Positions 33,816-42,931 of a stretch of DNA of 64,000 nucleotides are shown piece after piece. The DNA comes from Cryobacterium sp. BB307 (GTDB taxonomy: Bacteria > Actinomycetota > Actinomycetes > Actinomycetales > Microbacteriaceae), in assembly GCF_012274275.1 (NCBI RefSeq), contig NZ_JAANZA010000003.1, positions 186,001-250,000 on the forward strand, written 5' to 3'. Position numbers and translations under genes: made by a program. The first letter of the stretch is position 1, and the number at the start of each line of letters is the position of its first letter. The notes under the pieces were generated by a model, which did not search any database, was not told the origin of the DNA, and saw only the letters and a list, made by a program, of their open reading frames with translations.

Positions 33816-34655
33816 GTGAGCTACAGCGAGAAGATGGCTGCCGGCTTGATGCCGGTACAAGGGTTTGACCGGCTGCTTACCGCACAGCGCCCCGCTGTGC
33901 TCGCGCACATCCGGAATATCCGTCGTCGGCATCCGGATGCGACACCCGGCGAGGTCATCCGCATTCTGGAGCAGCATTTCCACGCCACTGTCACCGCGGG
34001 CGGCGCCACCGCCGGTGCTGCGGCGATCGTTCCGGGGGTGGGGACCACCATCAGCCTCGCCATCACGGGCGTCGAGACGGCCATCTTCCTCGAGTCCTGC
34101 GCACTGTTGGCGCAGGCAGTCAGCGAGGTACACGGAATCGCCGTCACCGACCCGGACCGCGCCCGCACCATCGTCATGGCGATGGTGCTCGGCAAGTCGG
34201 GTGGCGATCTGGTCCGCAATCTTGCGGCACAGGCATCCGGAACGGGCGTCTCCCGCAACGCCTTCTGGGGGGACCTGGTCGGCCGCAACCTGCCTCAGGC
34301 CGTTGTCGGCCCGATCGCCACAAAGGTGCGGCGGTCGTTCATGAGGCGGTTCACGCGCAACACGGCAACTAGCGCCATCGGGCGCATCATCCCGTTCGGG
34401 ATCGGTGCGGTCGTCGGCGGCGTGGGCAGCAACGTGCTCGGGCGAAAGATCATCCAGAGCTCTCGCATCGCGTTCGGCCCGCCTCCGGCCGAGTTCCCGC
34501 CGAACCTGGATCCGCGACCGCGCAAGCAGCGCGCCATCCGGCTGAAGGTGGTTTCGGGCGGGAAGTCCCGACTGGGACCCACCATGCTCCCCGAGGAGCC
34601 CGCCGAAGCACCCGAGGCTGGCGGGCAGGCTCCCGGGTCGACGTCAACCGGCTGA
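33816..34655 (+). CDS. Hypothetical glycine-zipper/EcsC-like protein
   Basis: 279 residues from GTG 33816, chosen because the gggagg ribosome site lies six bases upstream; the ATG at 33810 abuts that site. Residues 45-100 hold a Gly/Ala-rich hydrophobic stretch (ATAGAAAIVPGVGTTISL) and 195-220 a second (PFGIGAVVGGVGSN), like EcsC-type membrane-associated proteins. The C-terminus is Pro/Lys-rich. Between tagH and a TagF-like gene; function unknown. Confidence 0.7.
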   Translation: MSYSEKMAAGLMPVQGFDRLLTAQRPAVLAHIRNIRRRHPDATPGEVIRILEQHFHATVTAGGATAGAAAIVPGVGTTISLAITGVETAIFLESCALLAQAVSEVHGIAVTDPDRARTIVMAMVLGKSGGDLVRNLAAQASGTGVSRNAFWGDLVGRNLPQAVVGPIATKVRRSFMRRFTRNTATSAIGRIIPFGIGAVVGGVGSNVLGRKIIQSSRIAFGPPPAEFPPNLDPRPRKQRAIRLKVVSGGKSRLGPTMLPEEPAEAPEAGGQAPGSTSTG

Positions 34656-34660
34656 CCGGC

Positions 34661-35983
34661 TCAGTCCCCGGCTGAGGCGCCGTCGTCCTCGTCGTCATCG
34701 TCATCGCTGGCGAAGACCCTCGGGTCGGCTTCGTGCAGGGCCGCGTGCTTGTGCCACTCCTCGATGAGCTGCTCGACCGCGCCGCGGAAGCGTGCCGTCG
34801 CCGCGCCGGGTGAGGTGTCACCGAAGTGTCGGGTGACCCAAAAGTTGAGGCGCTGGCGGGCGTCCTCGTCGTGCTGGACGCGATCGACAGCCTCAACGAC
34901 GTTCTGGGCGTCCGAGGCGTCGAGCCATTCTGCCGCCCCGAGGTAGCCGGATGTGTCGATCTCAGCATCCGGCGACACCGGGCGGGTGATCAACAGCGGT
35001 TTGCCGGTGGCCAGCCTGTCGTAGACCATCGCCGATACGTCGGAGATCGCCACATCAGCCGCCTGCAGCTGCCAGCCCACGTCTCCCCCGGTGTCGACGA
35101 TGTGATTGGCGCTCGGATCAAGCGAGTTCGCGCGACGCAACGCCTCCTTGATCCTGGTGTTGGCGGCGCCGTACTCCGAGTCCTGAATCCCGCTTCGAGG
35201 ATGCGGGCGGTAGATGACTCGGAAGCGGGCATCCGAGATCAGGGAGGCCACCAACGCCTCTCCGTGCGAGCGGATCGATCCGTACCGCATCGACTCGCGG
35301 TCACCCTCCCACGTCGGCGAGTACAGCACCACGGTGCGGTCGTCTGGCGTGTACGGCAGCTCACCCTCGAAGTGATCGGCCTGTGGGCGACCGATCACCA
35401 GCGCCCGCTTGTCGACGTCATAGTTCCAGAGCGCCGCCCGCAGTCGGTCGAGTGCAGCGTCACCGGCGACCATCACGTAGTCGTAGGCCTTGTGCTGACT
35501 GCTCGACATGTACGACTTGTCGCTCTCACCGTGGTTGATGAAGACGTGCCACAGCCGACCGAACCGGAGCATGGGGAAGTTCCGCATGTTCTGATTCACA
35601 TAGAACATCAGCTTGAGTTCCTGGGAGGCGAGGAAACTCTCGACCTCACGGATCTCGCGCAGGTGCACGACCGGCAGCGGGCACTCTTCGAGAAGAGCAA
35701 GGGTCGCACTCGGCGAGCGGGCGATGATGACGACCGGATGCGTCTTCGCGAGCTCAAGCAGCGGCCCGTACCACTGGCGCAACTGGTACAGGTTGACCCG
35801 CCCGTCGGCGAAGTGCACACCGACGACAGCGTTCTCCGGCGGCGCTGGCAACTCGATCGACGCGAGCTGGTTGCGGCTCATTCGCGTCCGGAAGAGATTC
35901 CGGACGATGCGACGCGCTGTCTTGAGGTCGTTGACTAACGGCATCCATCGATTAAACCAGTGGTATCGGGCACGCCTCGCCAT
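34661..35983 (-). CDS. CDP-glycerol glycerophosphotransferase-like (TagF family) protein 1
   Basis: 440 residues, alone on its strand among the wall genes. GT-B type with INHGESDKSYMSS, VLYSPTWEGD, YRPHPRSG and DVSAMVYDRLATGKPLL, the CDP-glycerol-binding pattern of TagF enzymes. It ends in an acidic Asp/Glu tail. Expected to add glycerol- or ribitol-phosphate-type units to a wall polymer. An alternative start at 35944 (MPLVNDL) would remove 13 residues. Confidence 0.82.
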   Translation of the reverse strand: MARRARYHWFNRWMPLVNDLKTARRIVRNLFRTRMSRNQLASIELPAPPENAVVGVHFADGRVNLYQLRQWYGPLLELAKTHPVVIIARSPSATLALLEECPLPVVHLREIREVESFLASQELKLMFYVNQNMRNFPMLRFGRLWHVFINHGESDKSYMSSSQHKAYDYVMVAGDAALDRLRAALWNYDVDKRALVIGRPQADHFEGELPYTPDDRTVVLYSPTWEGDRESMRYGSIRSHGEALVASLISDARFRVIYRPHPRSGIQDSEYGAANTRIKEALRRANSLDPSANHIVDTGGDVGWQLQAADVAISDVSAMVYDRLATGKPLLITRPVSPDAEIDTSGYLGAAEWLDASDAQNVVEAVDRVQHDEDARQRLNFWVTRHFGDTSPGAATARFRGAVEQLIEEWHKHAALHEADPRVFASDDDDDEDDGASAGD

Positions 35984-36018
35984 GGCCCGGCGGTGGCCGA
36001 CGCTACGCTGAACTCACT

Positions 36019-37251
36019 GTGGAACGCGAGACTCGAGCCGGTGCATCCGCACGCTTCACCTTCGCGAGGGGGAACGCGGCGAAGCTTCTCTCGGCGCCGC
36101 TGTACGCGCTCGGCGGGCTCGCGAGTCTCGTCGTGCCACGCCGCGGCGACCGGTGGGTGTTCGGCAGCGGCTCGGGACTGGGCGAGGGTGCTCTCCCGTT
36201 GGCGCTGCACGTGCGCGCCACCGACCCCGCCGCGCGCGTGCTGTGGCTGGCCGCAGACGAGCGGGAGCGTCAGGCGGCGCTGGCTCTCGGGCTGCCGAGC
36301 GCACTGCGTTCAACCTGGCGCGGGTTCCGGGCAACGCTGCGCGCCAGCGTCATCGTGATCACTCACGGCTTCGGCGACGTGAACCGATTCGGCACGCGCG
36401 GTGCTTTCGTGGTGCAGCTGTGGCACGGGATCCCGCTCAAGAAGATCCAGCTCGACTCCCCCGTTACCTTCACCAGTTCGCTGGCGCCGGCCGGATTGCT
36501 GCGCGCGTTGTACCGGCGCAGCGCAGCGGCGATCGACCTGCTGCCTGCGGCATCCGAGACCTCCGCGGCGCGGCTGCGGACCGCGTTCGGGCTGCCCGCG
36601 GGCACGGTGGTGGTGACCGGCGACCCGCGCGACGACGCCGTGCTGCGACCCGATGGCGCTCGGGACCTGCTCGAGAGCGCGCTCGGCCCGCTCGCGGACA
36701 GCCGGGTGCTGCTGTACGCGCCGACCTGGCGGGACGGCGCATCCGACCCCGGCGTGCCCACCGAATCCGACTGGGCGGCGATCGCCGACTACCTGGAGCG
36801 CTCGAACAGCCTGCTGGCGCTGCGCCCGCACCCGCACGGCGTCGGCGACTACGAGCGCGGCACGATGGTGAGCCCGCGCATCCGGATGCTGCCATCAACG
36901 GTGATCGGGGACCTTAACCGGGTGCTGCCCGGGGTCGATGTCGTCATCACCGACTACTCCTCCGTTGCCTACGATTTCGCGCTCACCGCGCGCCCGATCG
37001 TGTTCTTCGCGCCCGACGTCGCCGAGTACGCCGCGACACGCGGACTGTACGAGCCGTACGAGCAGTTCAGCGGCGGGCACACTGTCAGCAACTGGGGCGG
37101 CGTCACCCGACAACTCGACGACCCGGCGGCGCTCGGCGCCCTCCGGGAGCACAGCAGTAGGCTCGCACAGCGGCACCATGCCTACCGCGACGGCCGCAAC
37201 ACCGAGAGGGTGTACACCGAGATCGCCGCCCGGCTGAAAGGGCAGGAATGA
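36019..37251 (+). CDS. CDP-glycerol glycerophosphotransferase-like (TagF family) protein 2
   Basis: 410 residues, GTG start. N-terminal membrane-associating helix, then LWHGIPLKKIQLD, LLYAPTWRDG, LRPHPHG and VVITDYSSVAYDFALT, all conserved in TagF-type polymerases. Its stop overlaps the next start (ATGA). Probably adds polyol-phosphate units to a teichoic acid on the membrane. Confidence 0.88.
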   Translation: MERETRAGASARFTFARGNAAKLLSAPLYALGGLASLVVPRRGDRWVFGSGSGLGEGALPLALHVRATDPAARVLWLAADERERQAALALGLPSALRSTWRGFRATLRASVIVITHGFGDVNRFGTRGAFVVQLWHGIPLKKIQLDSPVTFTSSLAPAGLLRALYRRSAAAIDLLPAASETSAARLRTAFGLPAGTVVVTGDPRDDAVLRPDGARDLLESALGPLADSRVLLYAPTWRDGASDPGVPTESDWAAIADYLERSNSLLALRPHPHGVGDYERGTMVSPRIRMLPSTVIGDLNRVLPGVDVVITDYSSVAYDFALTARPIVFFAPDVAEYAATRGLYEPYEQFSGGHTVSNWGGVTRQLDDPAALGALREHSSRLAQRHHAYRDGRNTERVYTEIAARLKGQE

Positions 37252-38723
37252 CCGCAACGCAGCATGTCACCGCTTCGACGATCGACCTGGTCGCCGGTGA
37301 ACCACCGCAGCTCGTCGTGAGCGGCGAGGGCACCGCGCCCGTCGAGCTGGAGCTGGTTGGCTCGCGGCTGCGGTTGCCTGCGCTGATCGCGGTCGACGGT
37401 GAGCGGTGGACCGCGACGATCCCGCTGCTCAGTTCGCGTTGGGGCGGTCCCGCACTGCCGCCGCCGAGCGGGAGGTACCGGATAGGCGTCGCCGCGCGCG
37501 GGATCGTCCTGCCGGAAGCGGCGTTTCTGCGCGGACTGTTTCGCGTCGCCTTCGAAGCCGACGACAGCGGAGTGGTCGCGGAGTTCTCTGCGCCGCTCGC
37601 CGACGATGAGGTGGGGCCGGAGAATCAGGCCAGACTCGAACGCGAGTACCACGCAGCCAACCCTGAGCCCCAGAACGCGGTGTTCTTCGAGAGCTTCTAC
37701 GGACAGAACGCATCCTGCAACCCGCTCGCCATTGCACGTGCTCTGGCGGAAACCCGGCCGGACATCGCCCGCTACTGGGGCGTCGCCGACGCATCCGTCG
37801 ACGTGCCTCTGGGCGGGATCGCCGTCATCGAGGGCAGCCGTGAGTGGTGGCGCATCCGGGCGGCAGCGAGGCTCATTGTGATCAACGACTGGCTGCGCGG
37901 GCGCTACCGCAAACGCTCCCATCAAAAGGTGCTGCAGACCTGGCACGGCACCATGCTCAAGCGGCTCGCGCTCAGCCGGCGCCGGCTAGGACTCCGTCCC
38001 GCCCTTGCGACGCTCAAGGAGCGCGCTCGGTGGAGCATCCTGCTCGCGCAGAACTCGTACGCTGCCAATATCTTCCGCCGTTCATATGCCTGGCTGGGTC
38101 CGGTGTGGGAGGAGGGTTACCCGCGCGACGACATCCTGGTCACCGGTGATGCCGCGGCGGTGCGCGCCAAGCTCGGGATTGCGGATGACGTGCGGGTGCT
38201 GCTGTACGCGCCGACCTGGCGGGACGACCGGCCGGACCACGTCGACCACTTGGACGTCGCCAGCTTCGCCGAGCAGCTCGGCGACGGGTATGTGACGCTG
38301 ATCCGGGGGCACTCGCGCACCCTCCGCCCGGGCGAAGATGTGCGCGGCGGCGGCGTCGTCGACGTCACAAGCTACCCGGACATCGCCGAGCTGTTCCTGG
38401 TCGCGGATGCGCTCATCACCGACTATTCGAGCGTCATGTTCGACTTCAGCGTGACCCGGAAGCCGATCTTCTTCTTCACGCCCGACCTCGACCGATACCG
38501 GGAGGTGCTGCGCGGGTTCTACTTCGACCTGCTGGCGGTCGCACCGGGTCCGGTCGTGCGGGATTCGGCCGAGCTGTTGGAGCTCGTGCGAAATCCGGAT
38601 GCTGTCGCCGAGGAGTACCGGGAGCGCTACCAGGCGTGGCGCGAGCGGTTCAACCCGCGCGACGACGGCCAGGCCGCGCAGCGGGTGGTGGACCGGATCC
38701 TGCGGGACGGTCTGCTGGACTGA
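37248..38723 (+). CDS. CDP-glycerol glycerophosphotransferase-like (TagF family) protein 3
   Basis: 491 residues. The first 120 residues are a beta-rich extension, followed by the TagF domain with WHGTMLKRLA, LLYAPTWRDD, IRGHSRT and LITDYSSVMFDFSVT. Coupled to protein 2, so the two may add different units or initiate and extend the same chain. It converges with the GT2 gene. Confidence 0.88.
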   Translation: MTATQHVTASTIDLVAGEPPQLVVSGEGTAPVELELVGSRLRLPALIAVDGERWTATIPLLSSRWGGPALPPPSGRYRIGVAARGIVLPEAAFLRGLFRVAFEADDSGVVAEFSAPLADDEVGPENQARLEREYHAANPEPQNAVFFESFYGQNASCNPLAIARALAETRPDIARYWGVADASVDVPLGGIAVIEGSREWWRIRAAARLIVINDWLRGRYRKRSHQKVLQTWHGTMLKRLALSRRRLGLRPALATLKERARWSILLAQNSYAANIFRRSYAWLGPVWEEGYPRDDILVTGDAAAVRAKLGIADDVRVLLYAPTWRDDRPDHVDHLDVASFAEQLGDGYVTLIRGHSRTLRPGEDVRGGGVVDVTSYPDIAELFLVADALITDYSSVMFDFSVTRKPIFFFTPDLDRYREVLRGFYFDLLAVAPGPVVRDSAELLELVRNPDAVAEEYRERYQAWRERFNPRDDGQAAQRVVDRILRDGLLD

Positions 38724-38769
38724 GCCCGGCCTTGGTCTCGACGAGCTCGAGCACCGCCGTGTTCGCCGC

Positions 38770-39822
38770 TCAAATCTCAGTGCGCGAGGTGTCGTTGATA
38801 CCGCTTGCCCCCCGCAGCAGGCCGACGATGAAGCCGGCGCCCCAGGCGAGGTGCATGGTGGGCAGCACAATCAGGAACAGCAGCCGATGCCACCACGGCT
38901 CCACGGCATCCGTGAGCAGACTGACGGCGATGACCAGCAGCACGTACAGGATCGGACCTAGAAAGACGATGCTGGCGATGGCGCTCGGCCAGCCGGTGAG
39001 CACGCCGGTCAGCTGCAGGATCCCGACCAGGATGCTTGCGACCACCGACAGCACCAGCACAGGCGGTGCGAAGAATCGCCACGGGTTGCGCCCGCGGTAC
39101 CGGCGCACCAGCTCGCCGCGCCAGACACCGGTGGCGAAGAACTGGCGCACCAGTTTCGGCCAGTTCTCCCGCGGCCAGTAGCTGACCTTGAGTGCCGGGT
39201 CGAACCAGACCAGTCCCCCGCCGGTGCGGATGCGCAGGTTGAGTTCCCAGTCCTCACCGCGGCGGATCGTCTCGTCGAAGTACCCGGCCTTCTCGACAGC
39301 TTCGCGACGGAACACGCCCAGGTACGCCGACTCCGACTCCCCCTCCTCGGCGCCGCCGTGGTAGCTCGCGCCACCGAGCCCGAACCGGCTGTTGTAGGCG
39401 CGCGCGACGGCCGATTGAAACGCGTTCTTGCCCTTGGCGAGCATGACCCCGCCGACGTTCGCCGCGCCGGTGCGCTGCAGCGTCGCGATGGCCGTGCTGG
39501 CGTAATCGGTGGGCAGCGCCGAGTGCGCGTCGACGCGAACGATGATCGGCATCGTGCTCGCCTTGATGGCGAGGTTCAGGCCGATCGGGATGTCGGCATC
39601 CGGATTCTCCACGATCCGGATGCGCGGCTCGTCTCTCGCGAGCCGTTCGACCAGTTCGGTGGTGCCGTCGGTCGAGGGTCCGAGGGCGAGGATGAGCTCG
39701 AGCGGCCCTGGGTAGTCCTGGTGCAGCACCGACCCGATTGCCGCTTCGATGTACCCGACCTCGTTGAGAACGGGGATCACATAGGAGATTCCCGGTGTCG
39801 GGGCGTCGGCCATTTGGTCCAC
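38770..39822 (-). CDS. Family 2 glycosyltransferase, membrane-bound
   Basis: 350 residues: GT2 domain with SYVIPVLNEVGYIEAAIGSV, the DAHSALP DxD-like motif, and RRGEDWELNLRIR with the catalytic ED, followed by three to four membrane helices from about residue 240. It transfers a sugar from a nucleotide donor to a lipid or polymer acceptor, here plausibly the wall polymer made by the neighbouring TagF proteins. Confidence 0.88.
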   Translation of the reverse strand: MDQMADAPTPGISYVIPVLNEVGYIEAAIGSVLHQDYPGPLELILALGPSTDGTTELVERLARDEPRIRIVENPDADIPIGLNLAIKASTMPIIVRVDAHSALPTDYASTAIATLQRTGAANVGGVMLAKGKNAFQSAVARAYNSRFGLGGASYHGGAEEGESESAYLGVFRREAVEKAGYFDETIRRGEDWELNLRIRTGGGLVWFDPALKVSYWPRENWPKLVRQFFATGVWRGELVRRYRGRNPWRFFAPPVLVLSVVASILVGILQLTGVLTGWPSAIASIVFLGPILYVLLVIAVSLLTDAVEPWWHRLLFLIVLPTMHLAWGAGFIVGLLRGASGINDTSRTEI

Positions 39823-39879
39823 TCGGTCGGTGTTTCTAAGGTCGCCCCAGCCTATCGGAGCGACCCCTGCCGACCGGTC

Positions 39880-41373
39880 TTACTCGAGCGAGCCGACGGT
39901 GATGTCGACCTTCTGAACTTCGCCGTCACGCACGAACGTCATCGGCACGGTCGTGCCGGGAGCGAGAGCGCGCACCTGCGCGGTCAGGTCGATGCTGCCC
40001 GTGATCGGCACGTCGTTGAAACTCGTGACGATGTCGCCCTCGCGCAGGCCGGCCGCCTCCGCCGCCCCGCCGCCGGAGATCTCCTTGACGCTCGCACCGA
40101 CGATGCTCTTTTCGCTGATGTCCTGGTCGAGTGTGACGTTGATGACGGATGCGCCGATCAGGCCGTGGGTTGCCTCACCGTTCTTGATGATCTCATCCGC
40201 GATTCGCTTGACGACGTTCGCAGGGACAGCGAAGCCGACCCCGATGTTCCCGGCTGCGGCGCCACCGGTGCTGGCGATCGCCACATTGACGCCGATGAGG
40301 TCACCCTTCGCGTCGAGCAGCGCGCCGCCTGAGTTACCGGGGTTGATCGCGGCATCCGTCTGGATGACGGGCAGGTAGATCTGCGAAGACTGCTGAGACT
40401 GCTGGGGCTGGTCCTGTCCGAACTCCCAGAAGTCGAACGGGCTCTGGGGACTCTCCGGCGTGTCGCCCTCGGGCGGGGCCGAGGACGCGACGGTGATGCT
40501 GCGGTTGAGCGCGCTCACAATGCCGTTCGTGACGGTGTTGGACAGTCCGAGCGGCGCGCCGATGGCGACCGTGGTGTCGCCGACGTTGAGGTTGCTTGAG
40601 TCGCCGAACTTGATCGGCTGAAGGTCGGTCTGGGCGTCGATCTTGATCACTGCGAGGTCGGTGAGCGGATCGGTGCCAACGAGCGTTCCGGGGTAGAGAT
40701 GACCGTCGTAGGTCTGCACCTGGATCTGGGAGTCGGCCGATTCACCGTCGAGCGTGACGACGTGCGTGTTGGTGACGATGTGTCCATCGTTGTCGAGGAT
40801 CACGCCGGATCCGGTACCGGAAGCGGATCCCCCAGCGACCGAGATCGTGACCACCGACGGCCCTGCTTCCGCGGCAATCGCGGTGATGAGTGTCGCATCC
40901 GCCCCATCGTTGACCGTGATGGTGGCCGGTGAAGCTCCCGGCCCGCCAGCCTGGCCGTCATTGCCGGATGTGATCGCCCACGTCGCGACGCCGGCACCGG
41001 ATACGCCTCCGACGAGCGCGCCGATCACGAGGGCCGCGACCGTGCCGATGTTGCTGCGCTTCTTCTCGGGCGCAGTGGTCGCCCCAACCGGCGGGTTCAG
41101 CCCGTCAGCGCCGTACGGCAGTCCCGGGGGGATCGGCTCGGTGCGCTGCCGTTCCGTAGGCTGCGGCTGGGCGGCGCTGGGCTGAGCGGTCGGGTCGTAC
41201 TGAGCGGTCGGCTCGGGCTGAGCGATTGGCTCGGGCCCCGACCCTGGGTCGTGCTGCGGTGTACGCGCGTTCTCGATTGGTTCGTGGGGACCTTGGGGAG
41301 CCCTGTTCTCCGGCGTAGCGTCGGATGGCTGCCGCGGCCCATCGGGCGTGCCGGGCACAGGGGTGTCGGTCAT
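39880..41373 (-). CDS. HtrA/DegP-type membrane-anchored serine protease
   Basis: 497 residues: a Pro/Gln-rich cytoplasmic tail (1-105), one membrane helix (about 107-135), an extracytoplasmic S1C trypsin-like domain with H204 (TNTHVV), D239 (LTDLAVIKID) and S348 (NPGNSGGAL), then a C-terminal PDZ domain. A Gln/Ser/Pro-rich insert lies at about 300-332. It degrades misfolded envelope proteins. The catalytic triad is complete. Upstream region short. Confidence 0.93.
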   Translation of the reverse strand: MTDTPVPGTPDGPRQPSDATPENRAPQGPHEPIENARTPQHDPGSGPEPIAQPEPTAQYDPTAQPSAAQPQPTERQRTEPIPPGLPYGADGLNPPVGATTAPEKKRSNIGTVAALVIGALVGGVSGAGVATWAITSGNDGQAGGPGASPATITVNDGADATLITAIAAEAGPSVVTISVAGGSASGTGSGVILDNDGHIVTNTHVVTLDGESADSQIQVQTYDGHLYPGTLVGTDPLTDLAVIKIDAQTDLQPIKFGDSSNLNVGDTTVAIGAPLGLSNTVTNGIVSALNRSITVASSAPPEGDTPESPQSPFDFWEFGQDQPQQSQQSSQIYLPVIQTDAAINPGNSGGALLDAKGDLIGVNVAIASTGGAAAGNIGVGFAVPANVVKRIADEIIKNGEATHGLIGASVINVTLDQDISEKSIVGASVKEISGGGAAEAAGLREGDIVTSFNDVPITGSIDLTAQVRALAPGTTVPMTFVRDGEVQKVDITVGSLE

Positions 41374-41478
41374 GAGGAGGCTCCTTCAGCGGACGTGGTG
41401 TCCGCAACGAGTCTCAATTTTATTGGGAGGACTCTGTGAGCGCGCCTTTGCTGGCTTGAGGGTCTGCTGAGCGCTGTC

Positions 41479-42267
41479 TCAACAGCCCGGTCCGGAGGGG
41501 TTGGCCGCGCAGTGATGCTCGACCAGCACGGTCTTGGCGTGACCCGCCACCGCGACCAGCCGGTTCGCCGGCACAGGGAGAACACCAGCGATGGGGACCC
41601 ACTGGGTACTCGCTCCGTAGTGGTACTCGGCCGCGAAATCGATGGTGAGATCGATGACGTAGGTTCCGGGCGACCGGTAGCTGTGGCTGGTCGCGGTCGG
41701 CTCGAACTCGCCCAGACCTTGCGCCTGCCAGGTCGCCCCGGGCGTCGCTGTCGACCTGGCGCTGCCATCGCCGTAGGTCCAGTGGTAACGCACCGGTGTG
41801 AAGCGCACCGTGGCTGCTTGGCCGAGAAGTTGACCGGATTGCACCTGGACGGATGCTTGCGCGTAGAAGTTCGTGTGGAGCCCGACGACCATCCAGCCGT
41901 TCGGCTGCATGCTGTCGGTGCCCGGCGTCGGGCGGAAGTTGACCAGATCCGCGAGCGTGACAGGCGCAGTTGCCGTGTAGTTGTCGCGGCAGACGGCGAA
42001 GCCGCAGGTCGTTGTCCCCGTGCCTGAGCCCGTGCCCTGGCCGTTTACGGAGTTCGTTCCGGGTGTGCCGGTTCCGGAACCGCCGCTCGAGTTGCCCGGA
42101 CTGTTCTGCTCACCGCGGACGACGACCCCGTCACCCTCGATGCCGGCGGAGATGTATGGGCACTCTCCGATCAGCCAGTCAGTGCTTGTGCAGTCCGGTG
42201 CAACACCAGCAAGGCCGCTTGGAAATGCGACCAATGCGGCGATCAGCAGGGTTGTGACTGATCCCAT
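41479..42267 (-). CDS. Secreted PKD-like protein
   Basis: 262 residues from ATG 42267 with gaggag upstream. Signal peptide, Gly/Ser/Thr-rich linker (about 55-85), then a PKD-type beta-sandwich: FTPVRYHWTYGDGSARST and YRSPGTYVIDLTIDF. A Cys pair (TTCGFAVC) and Cys near both ends suggest disulphides. Start overlaps the end of the upstream lipoprotein gene by 25 bases, so they form a unit. PKD domains usually mediate surface binding; the target is unknown. Confidence 0.78.
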   Translation of the reverse strand: MGSVTTLLIAALVAFPSGLAGVAPDCTSTDWLIGECPYISAGIEGDGVVVRGEQNSPGNSSGGSGTGTPGTNSVNGQGTGSGTGTTTCGFAVCRDNYTATAPVTLADLVNFRPTPGTDSMQPNGWMVVGLHTNFYAQASVQVQSGQLLGQAATVRFTPVRYHWTYGDGSARSTATPGATWQAQGLGEFEPTATSHSYRSPGTYVIDLTIDFAAEYHYGASTQWVPIAGVLPVPANRLVAVAGHAKTVLVEHHCAANPSGPGC

Positions 42268-42785
42268 GGCGCGCTCCTCGCAAGCAACAAGTGTTTTTCG
42301 TTGGTCAAGTCAGACTCGAAGGTGAGCTCAAATAGTTGGCGAGTTGGATTCGGTCTTGAAACACTCCCCACGGAGTCAACGACCTCAATTCCCGAAGCGT
42401 CGTAGCAAGCGTAAATCGTCACTGCGATCCCGCCCTTGGCCGGTGCCATCGATTGGAGTTCGGCAGAGTCGAACATCGACAAGCCCCTCGTGATAAGACC
42501 GAGTTCACGTAGCCGTTCAAACGATTCCAGTTCGTCCGGTAGTTGATTGGTCGTTACAACCGAAGAGATTCGGTCTGCATCGGCACCACCATCAGCCCGC
42601 ACTTCATCGGCGACAGCCAGATACCGCTCGTACGCCTCGACCGCTGCGGCGAGCGCCTCTTCGTCCGAGGCGAAGACCGGGTCCACCGCCGGCGGCCGGG
42701 CGGTGACCGTCGGTTCATTCGGCACGCAGCCCGCCAGGAGCAACGCCACAGCGGTGAGCGCGACGGCACGCATCCGAAACCCCAT
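42243..42785 (-). CDS. Hypothetical lipoprotein, partner of the PKD-like protein
   Basis: 180 residues; signal peptide with lipobox LLLAGC (Cys 20), then a helical part (ASDEEALAAAVEAYERYLAV) and a beta-rich NTF2-like C-terminus. Co-transcribed and overlapping with the secreted PKD-like protein. No enzyme motif. Pairs like this occur in other Microbacteriaceae; function unknown. Confidence 0.78.
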   Translation of the reverse strand: MGFRMRAVALTAVALLLAGCVPNEPTVTARPPAVDPVFASDEEALAAAVEAYERYLAVADEVRADGGADADRISSVVTTNQLPDELESFERLRELGLITRGLSMFDSAELQSMAPAKGGIAVTIYACYDASGIEVVDSVGSVSRPNPTRQLFELTFESDLTNEKHLLLARSAPWDQSQPC

Positions 42786-42931
42786 GGAGTCACGGTAAAT
42801 GACACGTCGTCGCGGGCGCGCGAATTCTCCACAGCCGCGATGAACTAGCGAGGGGCCAGAAAAAGGCCCTCCCGGCTCCGGGAAGGGCAGTTTGCGACCC
42901 CGAGGGCAGCTCTGGGGCTAGTTTGGTCAGC

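Noticed and set aside
38724-38769. Another palindromic repeat (GGTCTCGACGAGCTCGAG) after the third TagF-like gene
   Set aside because: Only one arm is clear; too short to assign to family C.
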